From Sphingomonas sp. Root241 (GTDB lineage: Bacteria > Pseudomonadota > Alphaproteobacteria > Sphingomonadales > Sphingomonadaceae), in NCBI RefSeq assembly GCF_001428865.1, contig NZ_LMIV01000002.1, forward strand, positions 1-64,000: a DNA stretch of 64,000 nucleotides, in the 5' to 3' direction. How positions within the stretch are numbered: position 1 is the stretch's first letter; every line of letters begins with the position of its first letter. Under the pieces are notes generated by a model. That model was given only the letters and a program-made list of their open reading frames with translations, was not told the DNA's origin and ran no database searches. The translations under genes and the position numbers were made by a program. Positions 24,545 through 34,800 of the stretch are shown in pieces.

Positions 24545-26184
24545 CGGGCGTCCGCCTTGATCATGTCGCGGACGGCGAGCGCGGCACGCGCCGGATTTTC
24601 CCGCGTGAAGCCGCGGACCAGCCCGACGCGATCGTCATAGCTGTTGCCGCGATCCTCGAGCATGTCGATCGACACGCTCGGGACGGGTGGGCCCTGGCTG
24701 TCGGGGCTGCCGATCGGCAGCGCGGGGCGCTGCGTGGCGTCGTCGCGCTTCTTGAGCAGGGCCTTGGCGAGCGGGCGCACGCCGAGCAAGAGGACCAGCA
24801 GGGCGATCACCAGGGCGGTCGCGTTGCGCGCGGCCATCGGCACCCATTCGGCCTCGTACCAGGCCGGACCGGTCTTGCCGGCATCGGCCGCGATGCTGAA
24901 CTTGCGGCTGACCACGGTGACCTGGTCCTGGCGCTGGGCATTGTAGCCGACGGTGGCGCGGACCAGCTCGTTGATCTGGTTGATCTCGGCGATGCCGCGC
25001 GGCTTGCCCGGCTCCTCGCGGAGCAGCACCGCGACCGAGAGGCGGCGGACATTGCCGGGCACCGCGCGGGTGACCGAGATTTCCTTGCCGGTCTCGTAGG
25101 TGCGGGTGAAGCTGTCGCTCTGCTTGCCCTGGGGCGGCGTGGCAGGCGTAGCGGTTGCCGTTGCGGCGGCGGCACCGCCTGCATTGGGCGCGACCAAAGT
25201 GCTGACCGGCGGCGGCGTGTTCGAGAGCGCGCCGGGGATGCCGCCGGGGGTCTGGCCGTCCTTCGACGTGCCGGTCCATGCGCCCTGCTCGGCGCGCATC
25301 ACCTGGCCCTGCTTGTCATAGCTTTCGCGCGTGGCCTGGCTTTCGTCGAGATCGACATCGGCCTGGACCTCGGCAGTGAAGTTGCCGGCGCCGACCATCG
25401 GAGTCAGCAATTGCGCCAGCTGCTCGCGATATTTGTCTTCGACGCGGCGCTGGAAATCGATGCGGGTGTCGCCGGCGGTGCCGTCCTTGCCCCCGGATTT
25501 GGAGAGCAATGCGCCCATCTGGTCGACGATCGTCACCGCATCGGGCTGCATGCCCGGCACCGACGAGGCGACCAGGTTGACGATCGCGCGGATCTGCGGC
25601 TCGCCGAGCGCGCGGCCGGGCTGGAGCTTGACGATGACGCTGGCCGAGGGCGCGGCCCGATCGCGGACGAAGGCGGAGGCCTCGGGCGTGGCGAGATGGA
25701 CGCGCGCCTCGGCGATCGCGTCGATCTCCTGGATCGAGCGGGCGAGCTCGGTCTCGCGCGCTTGGCGCATGCGCTCGCCTTCCACCGCGCGGCTGACGCC
25801 CATCGGCAGGTTGTCGAGGATGGCGTAGCCGCCGGGCGCCGCCTTGGGCAGGCCCTGGCTGGCGAGCAGCATCCGCGCCTTGTGGTAATCGTCCTCTGCG
25901 ACGGTGATCGATCCCGACCCATCGATGTTGTTCGCGATGCTGGCGCCTTCGAGCGCAGACGAGATCGCCGCCTTGTCGGCATCGCTGACATTGGCGAACA
26001 GGATGCGCTGCGGCGAGGTCGCGACCATCGACCAGGCGAGGAAGCCGGCGAGGACGAGCCCGACGAGGAAAACGAACGGCAGGCTGCGCCTGACCGCAGG
26101 CTGGCCGAGCAGGCCGGTGAGCTGCTGGAGCGGGGCGCGCGCCGGGGTGCCGGCGGCGTCGGTGGGTGTGAGTGCGTTGCTCAT
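24541..26184 (-). CDS. fliF: Flagellar MS-ring protein FliF
   Basis: A 547-residue MS-ring protein with two membrane segments, near residues 36-54 and near 445-465, flanking a large periplasmic part with YscJ-like ring-building motifs (ANVSDADKAAISSALEGASI, then NLVASSVPGMQPDAVTIVDQ). The C-terminal tail (SIDMLEDRGNSYDDRVGLVR...) binds FliG. It starts four bases after the fliE stop. Confidence 0.95.
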   Translation of the reverse strand: MSNALTPTDAAGTPARAPLQQLTGLLGQPAVRRSLPFVFLVGLVLAGFLAWSMVATSPQRILFANVSDADKAAISSALEGASIANNIDGSGSITVAEDDYHKARMLLASQGLPKAAPGGYAILDNLPMGVSRAVEGERMRQARETELARSIQEIDAIAEARVHLATPEASAFVRDRAAPSASVIVKLQPGRALGEPQIRAIVNLVASSVPGMQPDAVTIVDQMGALLSKSGGKDGTAGDTRIDFQRRVEDKYREQLAQLLTPMVGAGNFTAEVQADVDLDESQATRESYDKQGQVMRAEQGAWTGTSKDGQTPGGIPGALSNTPPPVSTLVAPNAGGAAAATATATPATPPQGKQSDSFTRTYETGKEISVTRAVPGNVRRLSVAVLLREEPGKPRGIAEINQINELVRATVGYNAQRQDQVTVVSRKFSIAADAGKTGPAWYEAEWVPMAARNATALVIALLVLLLGVRPLAKALLKKRDDATQRPALPIGSPDSQGPPVPSVSIDMLEDRGNSYDDRVGLVRGFTRENPARAALAVRDMIKADAR

Positions 26185-26188
26185 CGGA

Positions 26189-26539
26189 TCAGACCGGCAT
26201 GCTCATGATGTCCTTGTATGCGGACAGGAGTTTGTTGCGGACTTGCAGGGTCGCCTCGAAGCCGACCGAGGCCTGCTGGCGAGCGAGCATCACCTTGGCG
26301 ATGTCGATCGTCTCGCCGCGTTCGTAGCTTTCGGAGAGTGCGCCGGCCTGGGCCTGGGCCTGATTGACCGACTTGAACGCGTCCTGGAACGTGTCGACGA
26401 AGCTCGCGGGCTTGCTCTCGGCGGGCGCGGTGGGCGTGGGTGCCTGCTGGGCGCGGGTGAGCGCGGCGTTGCGCTCGAGGATCTGCGAGCGGAGCGCGAG
26501 GACGCGATCGACGCTCATCGGGCCGGTCACGCCGCTCAT
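26189..26539 (-). CDS. fliE: Flagellar hook-basal body protein FliE
   Basis: A 116-residue export substrate that joins the MS ring to the rod. The C-terminal motif VMLARQQASVGFEATLQVRN followed by KLLSAYKDIMSMPV is diagnostic. Its start overlaps the stop of the sigma-54 activator gene by four bases, so it is read as the second gene of the flbD-fliE-F-G-H-I unit. Confidence 0.93.
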   Translation of the reverse strand: MSGVTGPMSVDRVLALRSQILERNAALTRAQQAPTPTAPAESKPASFVDTFQDAFKSVNQAQAQAGALSESYERGETIDIAKVMLARQQASVGFEATLQVRNKLLSAYKDIMSMPV

Positions 26540-27783
26540 GCCGAGATAGCCTGGGCGATGTCTTCACCCTGTTCGCGTGCCTTGGCGAGGCGATAGCGCA
26601 GCGTCCGCTCGGAGATGCCGAGGCGCTTCGCGGTCTCGATCCGGCTGCCGTTGCACTCGGCGAGCGTCTCGCGGATCGCCTGGAACTCGTGCATCTGGAC
26701 GATGTTGCTGAGCGTCTCGGGACGCTCCTGCTGCCGCATCTCCGGCCGGCGATCGAAGATCAGATGCCCGGCGTCGATGACGTCGCCGGGCGCGAGCAGC
26801 AAGGCACGCTGGATGACGTTCTCGAGTTCGCGGACATTGCCCGGCCAGTCGTGATCGGTGAGGATCTCGAGCGCTTCGCAAGTGACCCAGGGCAGCGTCG
26901 AGCGCGTACCCGCATGCCGCAGCACCATCGCCGCAGTGAGCGCGGCGATGTCGCCCGGGCGCTCGGTAAGCGCCTTGGTGGCGAGCGGGAAGACAGCGAG
27001 ACGATAATAGAGGTCGGCGCGGAAACGGCCGGCAGTGACTTCGCCCTGCAGATCGCGATTGGCGCAGGCGATGACGCGGACGTCGATCTTCTCCGGGCTC
27101 GTGCCGCCGATCGGAACGACTTCGCGCTCCTGCAACGCGCGGAGCAATTTGGCCTGGAGCCCGAGCGGCATTTCGGCGATCTCGTCGAGCAGCAAGGTCC
27201 CGCCATTGGCGGCGCGGAAGAAGCCCTGCCCGCCCGACGAGGCGCCGGTGAACGAACCCTTGTGGTGGCCGAACAGCATCGCCTCGAGCATCGTCTCGGG
27301 AAGCGCGGCGCAATTGATCGCGACGAACGCGCCGTCGCGGCGGCTGGAGCCCATGTGGATCGCCTTGGCGAGGACTTCCTTGCCGGTGCCGGTGGGACCG
27401 TTGATCAGCACGGTGATGTCGGAGGCCGCGACACGCTCGGCGAGCGCGAGCAAGGCGAGGCTCTCGGGATCGGCGGCGACGGGCTCCCACGGGCCACGGG
27501 CCATGGCGCTGGCGAAACCGGCCCCGATCGCGGCGTCGTCGCTGCCATAAGAAAGGCGGGCGGGGTTGCCGTTAAGGAAGGGCACCGCGATGCGATCGCC
27601 CTCGCCGAGGATCAGCGTACGAGCCGGTGCGGGCGGCACTTCGCCGTCGGCGATCAGAAACAGATCCTGCGCGCCGGGCTTGCCGTCCTCGCAAGTTCCG
27701 ATCGCGAAACCCTGCGCACGAAGCGCCGAGACCAAAGCGTATTTCTGTCGGAGAACTGCTGCCGAAGGAACGATCGAGCGCAT
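26536..27783 (-). CDS. flbD: Sigma-54-dependent activator, FlbD-like
   Basis: A 415-residue bacterial enhancer-binding protein. The AAA+ domain has Walker A GPTGTGKE (129-136), the sigma-54 contact loop as GSFTGA (176-181, usual form GAFTGA) and Walker B TLLLDE (196-201); a Fis-type helix-turn-helix ends the protein (ETAKRLGISERTLRYRL). The first 100 residues are short and show no phospho-acceptor Asp pattern, as in Caulobacter FlbD, whose receiver is also degenerate. The ATG at 27783 has AGGGGGG six bases upstream. It heads the fliE-I block and probably drives the sigma-54 promoters found at flgB and the transglycosylase gene. Confidence 0.88.
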   Translation of the reverse strand: MRSIVPSAAVLRQKYALVSALRAQGFAIGTCEDGKPGAQDLFLIADGEVPPAPARTLILGEGDRIAVPFLNGNPARLSYGSDDAAIGAGFASAMARGPWEPVAADPESLALLALAERVAASDITVLINGPTGTGKEVLAKAIHMGSSRRDGAFVAINCAALPETMLEAMLFGHHKGSFTGASSGGQGFFRAANGGTLLLDEIAEMPLGLQAKLLRALQEREVVPIGGTSPEKIDVRVIACANRDLQGEVTAGRFRADLYYRLAVFPLATKALTERPGDIAALTAAMVLRHAGTRSTLPWVTCEALEILTDHDWPGNVRELENVIQRALLLAPGDVIDAGHLIFDRRPEMRQQERPETLSNIVQMHEFQAIRETLAECNGSRIETAKRLGISERTLRYRLAKAREQGEDIAQAISA

Positions 27784-27907
27784 GTATAACCCCCCTGATT
27801 GCGACCTATGTGCCGGCAAGGTGGTTAACGTGTCGTAAAACTACGTAACGGCGCACTTCTGCGGTCCCGGCGCGTCTACGCGCGCGCGTGATGGACGATT
27901 TTTTCGC

Positions 27908-27934
27908 TTAAGCCCGGAATTGCGCTGTCGTTCC
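27908..27934 (+). promoter_or_regulatory. Sigma-28 (FliA)-type promoter of fliC
   Basis: TTAAGCCC, 11 bases, GTCGTTCC. It nearly matches the flgM element (TAAAGCCG-N11-GCCGTTCC) and has the exact spacing of the sigma-28 consensus. Predicted start of transcription near 27940 gives a 60-base leader before the flagellin ATG. The divergent flbD start lies 125 bases to the left. Confidence 0.6.
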
Positions 27935-28001
27935 TTGGCTTGGCGGCTCCGGGCTCCCGTTCAGGGGGGACGCGGGAAGCCGACAAGCATGGAGATTGAT
28001 C

Positions 28002-28820
28002 ATGACTGTTATCGGAACCAACACCGCGGCGCTTCGCGCCTCGAACGCGTCGAACAGCGCCAACAAGCTGCTCGGCACCGCAATGGAGCGTCTGTCGACC
28101 GGCAAGCGCATCAACAGCGCGAAGGACGACGCCGCCGGCCTCGCCATCGCCTCGACCATGACCGCGTCGATCCGCGGCATGAACCAGGCGATCCGTAACG
28201 CCAATGACGGCATCTCGATGGCGCAGACCGCAGAAGGCGCGCTCGAAGAAGTCACCAACATGCTGCAGCGTATCCGCGAACTGTCGGTCCAGTCGGCTTC
28301 GGGTACCTATTCGGACACCGACCGCACCAACCTGCAGACCGAAGTCGCGGCGCTCGCCACCCAGATCACGAGCATCCTGACCAATACCGAGTTCAACGGC
28401 GTCAAACTGTTCGACGGCAGCGCCGGCACGTCGGGCGTCGTCACCATCCAGACCGGTTCGACCGCGGCCGACACGGTGGACTTGACCTTCAGCGACATCG
28501 ATCTCGACGCCGCCGTCGCGCTCGACATCTCGACCGACACCGCCGCTTCGGCAGCGCTGGCGACGCTCGACACCGCGCTGAGCACGGTCAACACCGCACG
28601 TGCCGGTCTCGGCGCTGGCCAGAGCCAGCTCGAGTCGGTCGTCAACAACCTGACCTCGAACGTCGCCAACCTGAGCGATGCGCGCAGCCGCATCCAGGAC
28701 GCCGACTTCTCGGCCGAGACCACTGCGCTCGCCAAGGCGCAGATCCTGAGCCAGGCATCGACCGCGATGCTCGCCCAGGCCAACCAGAGCCAGCAGACGG
28801 TTCTTTCGCTGCTCCGTTAA
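28002..28820 (+). CDS. fliC: Flagellin
   Basis: A 272-residue flagellin with only the conserved D0/D1 parts: N-terminal TVIGTNTAALRASN...LSTGKRINSAKDDAAGLAIA and C-terminal ADFSAETTALAKAQILSQAS...QQTVLSLLR. The variable outer domains are missing, as in other short alphaproteobacterial flagellins. It contains no cysteine. The ATG at 28002 is preceded by GGAG seven bases upstream; a TTG two codons earlier is less likely. It is the only flagellin in the window and is exported by the type III apparatus with FliS as chaperone. Confidence 0.96.
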   Translation: MTVIGTNTAALRASNASNSANKLLGTAMERLSTGKRINSAKDDAAGLAIASTMTASIRGMNQAIRNANDGISMAQTAEGALEEVTNMLQRIRELSVQSASGTYSDTDRTNLQTEVAALATQITSILTNTEFNGVKLFDGSAGTSGVVTIQTGSTAADTVDLTFSDIDLDAAVALDISTDTAASAALATLDTALSTVNTARAGLGAGQSQLESVVNNLTSNVANLSDARSRIQDADFSAETTALAKAQILSQASTAMLAQANQSQQTVLSLLR

Positions 28821-28898
28821 CCGCGTGCCGGTCGGGGTGTCACCCCCCTGACAGGCACCGCGGCCGGTCACCTCTTCTTCGGGGGAGGGCGCAAGGGG

Positions 28899-28933
28899 AA
28901 CCCCGGTGGTCCGCGTGACCATCGGGGTTTTCC
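28899..28933 (+). terminator. Rho-independent terminator of fliC
   Basis: An 11-bp stem (CCCCGGTGGTC with GACCATCGGGG, one G-T pair) and a five-base loop, followed by TTTT. It lies 80 bases past the flagellin stop and just before the operator of the glycosidase gene, so it separates the two transcription units. Confidence 0.85.
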
Positions 28934-28951
28934 TTTGCCCTTCGTCGAGAC

Positions 28952-28965
28952 TGGTAGCGCTACCA
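28952..28965 (+). promoter_or_regulatory. LacI-type operator (xyl-box-like palindrome)
   Basis: TGGTAGCGCTACCA is a perfect 14-base palindrome with the central CG typical of LacI-family operators. It differs by one base from the xyl-box TGGTAGCGCTAACA that I recall for xylan-utilisation genes of Xanthomonas. It stands 42 bases before the GTG start of the GH3 gene, so a sugar-responsive repressor encoded elsewhere probably binds here. Confidence 0.75.
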
Positions 28966-29006
28966 GAAATGCGATAGCCTCTTCGCAAACAGAATTGGAG
29001 AGGCCT

Positions 29007-31649
29007 GTGATCCGTAAGCTGACGACCGCGCTTGCCCTGCTGGGATCGGCCGCATGGGCGCCGCTGGCGAGCGCGCAGACCGCCGCCCCAAGGCTTCTAA
29101 ACGATACTTCCGCTACCCCCGAACAACGCGCGCGCGACACGATCGCGCGGATGACGCTGGAGGAAAAGGCGCACCAGCTCGGCCACACCGCGCCAGCGAT
29201 CCCGCGTCTCGGCGTTCCGCAATATAATTGGTGGAACGAAGGGCTGCACGGCGTTGCGCGCGCAGGCATCGCCACGGTGTTTCCGCAAGCGATCGGCATG
29301 GCGGCATCGTGGGACGCACCTTTGCTCCGGCAGGTCGGCGACGCGGTGTCGACCGAGTTCCGCGCCAAGTTCATCGAGCGGCGGCATCCCGACGGCGGCA
29401 GCGATTTCTATCGCGGGCTCACCGTCTGGTCCCCTAACATCAACATCTTCCGCGATCCGCGCTGGGGCCGCGGGCAGGAGACCTATGGCGAGGATCCCAT
29501 TCTCTCCGGCCGGCTGGGCATCGCCTATATCGCCGGATTGCAGGGGAACGATCCGAGGTTCCTGAAGACGGTGGCGACGTCGAAGCATTTCGCCGTCCAC
29601 AGCGGTCCCGAGAGCAACCGGCACCGCGAGGACGTCCATCCGACTCCGCACGATCTGGAGGACACCTATCTCCCCGCGTTCCGCGCGACGGTGACTGAGG
29701 GCAAGGTCGAATCGATCATGTGCGTGTACAACGCCATCGACGGCGTGCCGGGCTGTGCCAACAGCCGCCTGATGGAGGACATTCTCCGCAAGAGCTGGGG
29801 CTTCAAGGGCTATGTCGTGTCCGATTGCGGCGCGGCGGCGAATATCTACCGGCCCGATTCGCTCCACTACACCAGAACCGCCGCCGAGGGTGTCGCGGTC
29901 GGGTTCAAGGCGGGGATGGACCTGATCTGCGGCGACTATCGCAACCACATGACCACAGAGCCCGAGAACATCGTCGCGGCGGTGAAATCGGGGCAATTGC
30001 CCGAGACAGTGGTCGACCGGTCGCTCCAGCGGCTGTTCGAGGCGCGGATCCGGCTGGGGCTGTTCGATCCGCAGCTTCCCTTCGCGGACGTCACCGCCAA
30101 GGACTACGATACCCCCGAGCATCACGCGCTTTCGCGCAAGATGGCCGAAGCGTCGATGGTATTGCTCAAGAACCAAGGCGATCTGCTGCCGATCAGAGGC
30201 GAGCCGGGGACGATCGCAGTGATCGGGCCCAACGCCGACAGCTTCGATGCGCTGGTCGGCAATTATTACGGCACCCCCTCGAAGCCGGTGACGGTGCTCG
30301 ACGGCATCCGGGCCCGCTATCCCAAGGCGAAGATCCTCCACGTCCAAGGCACGGGGCTGATCGGCCCGGCGGAGCTGCCGGTGCCCGACAATGTGCTGTG
30401 CGTCGATGCCGCTTGCCGGACGCCGGGGCTCAAGGCCGAGTTCTTCAAGGGCGTCGAGCTCGCGGGTGCGGCGATCGAGACGCGCGTGGACCCCAATGCC
30501 CGCTTCGAATGGCGCGGTGATCGTGCGACATCCGCCCGCTGGACCGGCACGCTCGTCGCACCCGAGAGCGGCGAATTCGGCTTCCGCTTCGCGAGCGAGA
30601 ACGGCTATCGCGTCTGGGTCGGCGACAAGCTCGTCGTCGACGAATGGGGCGTCGGCGACGCGCCTTCGATCCTGTCGGGCACGATCACGCTCGAGAAGGG
30701 GCGCAAATACCCGCTGCGGGTCGAAGGCTTCCAGCGCGGGCAGCGCAGCAGCCAGCAGCTCGTCTGGAGCGTGCCGAGCGGCGACGGCGACCATGCCGTG
30801 GCAGCGGCGAAACGGGCCGATCTGGTGCTGTTCGTCGGCGGCCTTTCGGCGCGGATCGAAGGCGAGGAGATGAAGGTGACGGCCCCGGGTTTCGCCGGCG
30901 GCGACCGCACCAGCCTCGACCTGCCCGCCCCACAGCAGAAATTGCTCGAGCGCGTCCACGCGACCGGCAAGCCGGTGGTGCTGGTGCTGATGAACGGCAG
31001 TGCGCTCAGCGTGAACTGGGCGGATGCGCATGTCCCAGCGATCGTCGAGGCCTGGTATCCGGGCGGCGAAGGCGGGCACGCGGTGGCGGGGCTGATCGCA
31101 GGCGATTTCAGCCCCGCCGGGCGCCTGCCAGTCACCTTCTACAAATCGACCGACCAGCTTCCGCCCTTTCCCGACTATCACATGGCAGGGCGGACCTATC
31201 GCTACTTCACCGGCGATCCGCTTTACCCCTTCGGCCATGGGCTGAGCTACACGCGCTTCCATTATGCGCCGGCGCGGCTGAGCACGCCCACCGTGAAGGC
31301 GGACGGCACCGTCGACATCTCGGTCGACGTCACCAATCAGGGGCCTCGCGACGGCGACGAGGTCGTCCAGCTCTATGTCTCGCATCCAGGCGTGCCGGGT
31401 GCACCGGTTCGCGCGCTGCAGCGGTTCGAGCGCGTGCACCTCAAGCGCGGAGAAACGCGCAAGACGGCCTTCACGCTAGATGCGCGGGCGCTGAGCGTGG
31501 TGGGCGAGGACGGCGTGCGTCGGGTGTTCCCGGGGCGCGTGCAATTGTGGATCGGCGGCGGCCAGCCGGAGGCGCGGCCGGGCCTGCCGGCGGCCCCGGG
31601 CGTTGCGGCGCAGCTGGAGGTTGCGGGGAGCGCCGTGCTCCCCAAATAG
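29007..31649 (+). CDS. Glycoside hydrolase family 3 enzyme with PA14 domain
   Basis: An 880-residue secreted or periplasmic beta-glycosidase. Signal peptide to about residue 23 (LASAQ). The GH3 N-terminal domain has YNWWNEGLHG (73-82), SKHFAVHSGPESNR and the nucleophile Asp273 in YVVSDCG. The C-terminal GH3 domain is split by a PA14-type carbohydrate-binding insert (LKAEFFKGVELAG...QQLVWSVPSG), and a fibronectin III-like domain ends it. The NWWNE/ALHG form is common in beta-xylosidases and some beta-glucosidases; the upstream xyl-box-like operator favours xylo-oligosaccharides. The GTG start has GGAGAGG upstream; an ATG further up lies over the operator. It pairs with the TonB receptor downstream. 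Confidence 0.88.
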   Translation: MIRKLTTALALLGSAAWAPLASAQTAAPRLLNDTSATPEQRARDTIARMTLEEKAHQLGHTAPAIPRLGVPQYNWWNEGLHGVARAGIATVFPQAIGMAASWDAPLLRQVGDAVSTEFRAKFIERRHPDGGSDFYRGLTVWSPNINIFRDPRWGRGQETYGEDPILSGRLGIAYIAGLQGNDPRFLKTVATSKHFAVHSGPESNRHREDVHPTPHDLEDTYLPAFRATVTEGKVESIMCVYNAIDGVPGCANSRLMEDILRKSWGFKGYVVSDCGAAANIYRPDSLHYTRTAAEGVAVGFKAGMDLICGDYRNHMTTEPENIVAAVKSGQLPETVVDRSLQRLFEARIRLGLFDPQLPFADVTAKDYDTPEHHALSRKMAEASMVLLKNQGDLLPIRGEPGTIAVIGPNADSFDALVGNYYGTPSKPVTVLDGIRARYPKAKILHVQGTGLIGPAELPVPDNVLCVDAACRTPGLKAEFFKGVELAGAAIETRVDPNARFEWRGDRATSARWTGTLVAPESGEFGFRFASENGYRVWVGDKLVVDEWGVGDAPSILSGTITLEKGRKYPLRVEGFQRGQRSSQQLVWSVPSGDGDHAVAAAKRADLVLFVGGLSARIEGEEMKVTAPGFAGGDRTSLDLPAPQQKLLERVHATGKPVVLVLMNGSALSVNWADAHVPAIVEAWYPGGEGGHAVAGLIAGDFSPAGRLPVTFYKSTDQLPPFPDYHMAGRTYRYFTGDPLYPFGHGLSYTRFHYAPARLSTPTVKADGTVDISVDVTNQGPRDGDEVVQLYVSHPGVPGAPVRALQRFERVHLKRGETRKTAFTLDARALSVVGEDGVRRVFPGRVQLWIGGGQPEARPGLPAAPGVAAQLEVAGSAVLPK

Positions 31650-31690
31650 CGACCGCTCGACGCCACAATTGCGAGAAATGCTGCAGTGCG

Positions 31691-31718
31691 GCGTGTGTTG
31701 TACAGATACAACACACGC
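31691..31718. repeat. 28-base perfect palindrome between GH3 gene and TonB receptor
   Basis: GCGTGTGTTGTA and TACAACACACGC are exact 12-base complements around CAGA. Three bases on comes CTTTTTG, so it could end the GH3 transcript. It also looks like an operator for a dimeric repressor controlling the TonB receptor, whose ATG is 135 bases downstream. Confidence 0.75.
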
Positions 31719-31852
31719 GACTTTTTGTTGCACCCACATTTACAATTTGTTTCCGACGGGGCAGTTGCGGAAACATTGGCACGCGGGCGGGGGCTTACCG
31801 TATGTGCCCAGTCGACCCTTCCGAGAGACGGGCGTTCAGGGAGATTTTTTCA

Positions 31853-34800
31853 ATGTTGTTCCACAATCGATCGACCGCAGCATCGCTGCGGCGTGGTGCC
31901 GCGCCGTTCGCGCTGGCGCTCGGGCTGCTCGCCAGCCCTGCCTTCGCGCAGGACGCGCAGACCGCCGCGCCGCAGGCCGCAGATTCGCAGGCTGCGGCTC
32001 CGGAAGCAGAAGGTCAGGAGGACAGCATCGTCGTCACCGGCTCGCTGTTCCGCCGCACCGATACCGAGACTCCCTCGCCCGTCACGGTGCTGACGTCCGA
32101 TTCGTTGGCGAAGGCCGGTATCACCACCGTGGCGGAAGCGGTGCGTTCGATCTCGGCGGACGGCGCCGGCTCGATCGGCGTCGGCTTCCAGAGCGGCTTC
32201 TCGGCCGGCGGTTCGGCAGTGTCGTTGCGCGGCCTCGGCGTTTCGTCGACGCTGGTGCTGGTCGACGGCTTGCGCTCGACCAACTTCCCGATCAGCGACG
32301 ACGGCCACAACGCCTATGTCGACCTGAACTCGATCCCGTTCAGCCTGATCGATCGCGTCGAAGTCCTGAAGGACGGTGCCTCGTCCACTTATGGCGCAGA
32401 CGCGATCGGCGGCGTGGTCAATCTGATCCTCAAGAAGCAGTTCAACGGCATCGCCGGCACGGTCGAAGGCGGCGTATCGGAAAAGGGCGACGCCGGCCGC
32501 CAGCGCGCCAACCTGACCGCCGGCTTCGGCGACTATGATACGCAGGGCTGGAACGTCTATCTCAACGGCGAATATCAGCAGGACGGTCGCGTCAGCAACC
32601 ACAGCCGCGGTTTCCCGTACAACAACCGCGATCTCACTTCGATCGGCGGCAACGACAACAACCTGACGGACAACTCGTTGACCACCGCGACGCCGAATGC
32701 TGTCGTGGTGCGCGTCAACCAGACAAATCTCAACAACCCGCTGGCCGGTTCGGCCACGGCGTTGAGCACGCAATTCCAGTCGCTCAACCTGAACTGCAGC
32801 TTCGGCACCTACACGCAGACCAGCTCGGCCGTGAACGGCACCGGCTGCCGGCACAATCTGGAAGACGAATATTTCCAGCTAGCGCCGCTGCAGCGCAAAT
32901 GGTCCATCAACGGCCGCGTGAGCGTCCGCCTGTCGGACGATATCGAAGCCTATATCACCGGCAGCTACTCGAACAGCTATGTCAGCATCCTGAACGCCCC
33001 GCGCGCGCTGCGTAACACGCAGCCTTATGGCGGCGCGCCGGCTCTCGCCTCCAGCAATCCGGGCATCGTGCTTCCGGTGTGGATCTGCCCGTCGGGCGTC
33101 AATTGCGCGACCGTCGGCACGGCCGGGCGTACGCTCAACCCGAACAATCCCTATGCGGCCGCCAACGCCCTGACTCCGAATATCGGCGCGGCGCGCATCT
33201 ATTATCTGTTCGGCGACATCAAGGCCGGCAGCGATCGTACCAACGAAGTGTACCGCGTCGCCGGCGGCCTGCACGGCTCGTTCGGAGGCGACTGGAACTG
33301 GAAGGTCGACGCCGTCTATGCCCGCGACAACCTCGAGATCGTCCAGCACGGCTATCTGAACATCGCCAACACGCTGAACGCGATCAACACAGGCGCGTAC
33401 AACTTCGTCAACCCGTCGCTCAACAGCGCGGCGGTGCGCAACTTCATTGCGCCGGACAAGATCACGCCGTCCTTCTCCGAAATGTATTCGCTCGATGCAT
33501 CGGTCACCAAGCAGCTGTTCGACCTGCCCGGCGGCCCGCTCATGGTCGCGGTCGGCGGCCAGGTGCGTCACGAGGAACTGGAGAACAACAACCAGAACGC
33601 CGCACTCGACACCTACAGCCTGACCACCTCGTCGGCGTTCGGCAAGCACACCGTCTCGGCCGGATATTTCGAAATCCAGGCGCCGATCCTCGACGTGCTC
33701 GAAGTCAACGCATCGGGCCGTTACGACCATTATTCGGAAGGCTTCGGCCGCTTCTCGCCGAAGATCGGCGCGAAGTTCACGCCGATCCAGCAATTCGCGG
33801 TCCGCGGCACCTATTCGCAGGGCTTTCGTGCACCGACCTTCGCCGAATCGGGTCCGCGCTCGCAATATGCCGGCTTCGTGACCACCACCCCTTCGACCCT
33901 CTTCTGTGCACAGCATTCGCCTAACCCGCCGGGCACTTGTGCGGCCGGCAACCCGTATAATGCCCAATATTCGGTCGGCCGCGGCTTCGTCGGCAACCCG
34001 GACCTGAAGCCGGAAACGTCGCGCAGCTTCACCGCCGGCGCGATCTTCGAGCCTTTCAAGTGGCTGAGCATGACGGTCGACTATTACAACGTGAAGAAGT
34101 CGAACCTGATTGCAAATGGTCCGCGTGCGGGTGACGCGATCGCCGCTTATTATGGCCAGACCACGCTGGCTGCCGCGACTGCCGCGGTTGCTGCGGTTGG
34201 CCCGGGCTACTCGGTCAACACCATCGACGCCGTCGATCCGCTGTTCCCGAATGCGCTGCCGCGTCTGCTGATCATCAATGCTCCGTTCGTGAACGTGAAC
34301 AATGATCTGACGACCGGTCTCGACTTCTCGGCCACGGTTCGTGCGCCGCTGAGCGACGGTCTGCGCCTAACCAGCCGTGTCGAAGCGACCCATGTCATGC
34401 TGTACAACCGCCATACTGCGAACGGTGTTCAGCGTTTTGCGGGTACGCTTGGGCCGTATGATCTGTCGTCCGGCAACGGCACGCCCAGCTGGCGCGGTAA
34501 CTGGCAGACCACGCTCGAAACGGATGACTTCTCGCTGAGCGCGACCGCCTATTACGTCGGCAAGATCAAGGCCGTTGCTACCGACCAGGGCAATATCTCG
34601 ACCGATTGCTCGGCATCGCTCTACAAGGCACCGAACGATGGTCCGGGGTTCAACAAGTTCTGCTACGTGAAGAGCTTCATCACGGTCGACCTGAACGGCT
34701 CGATCAAGGTCAACGACAGCTTCACGTTCTTCGCGAACGTGGGCAACGTGCTGAACGCGCGCGCACCGATCGCGCCGGCATCCTATGCCAGCTCGCCGAA

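Noticed and set aside
21455..24640. 1061-codon open frame antisense to fliI, fliH and fliG
   Set aside because: It runs opposite to three well-supported flagellar genes and has no recognisable domain or ribosome site.
27800..27815. CGGCACATAGGTCGCA as the flbD sigma-54 promoter
   Set aside because: GG/GC spacing is right, but two fixed bases differ and the transcript would start within the ribosome site. Not annotated as a feature.
27979..27986. GCCGACAA just before fliC as a sigma-28 -10 box
   Set aside because: No -35 match at the required spacing, and it would leave almost no leader. The site at 27908-27934 is better.
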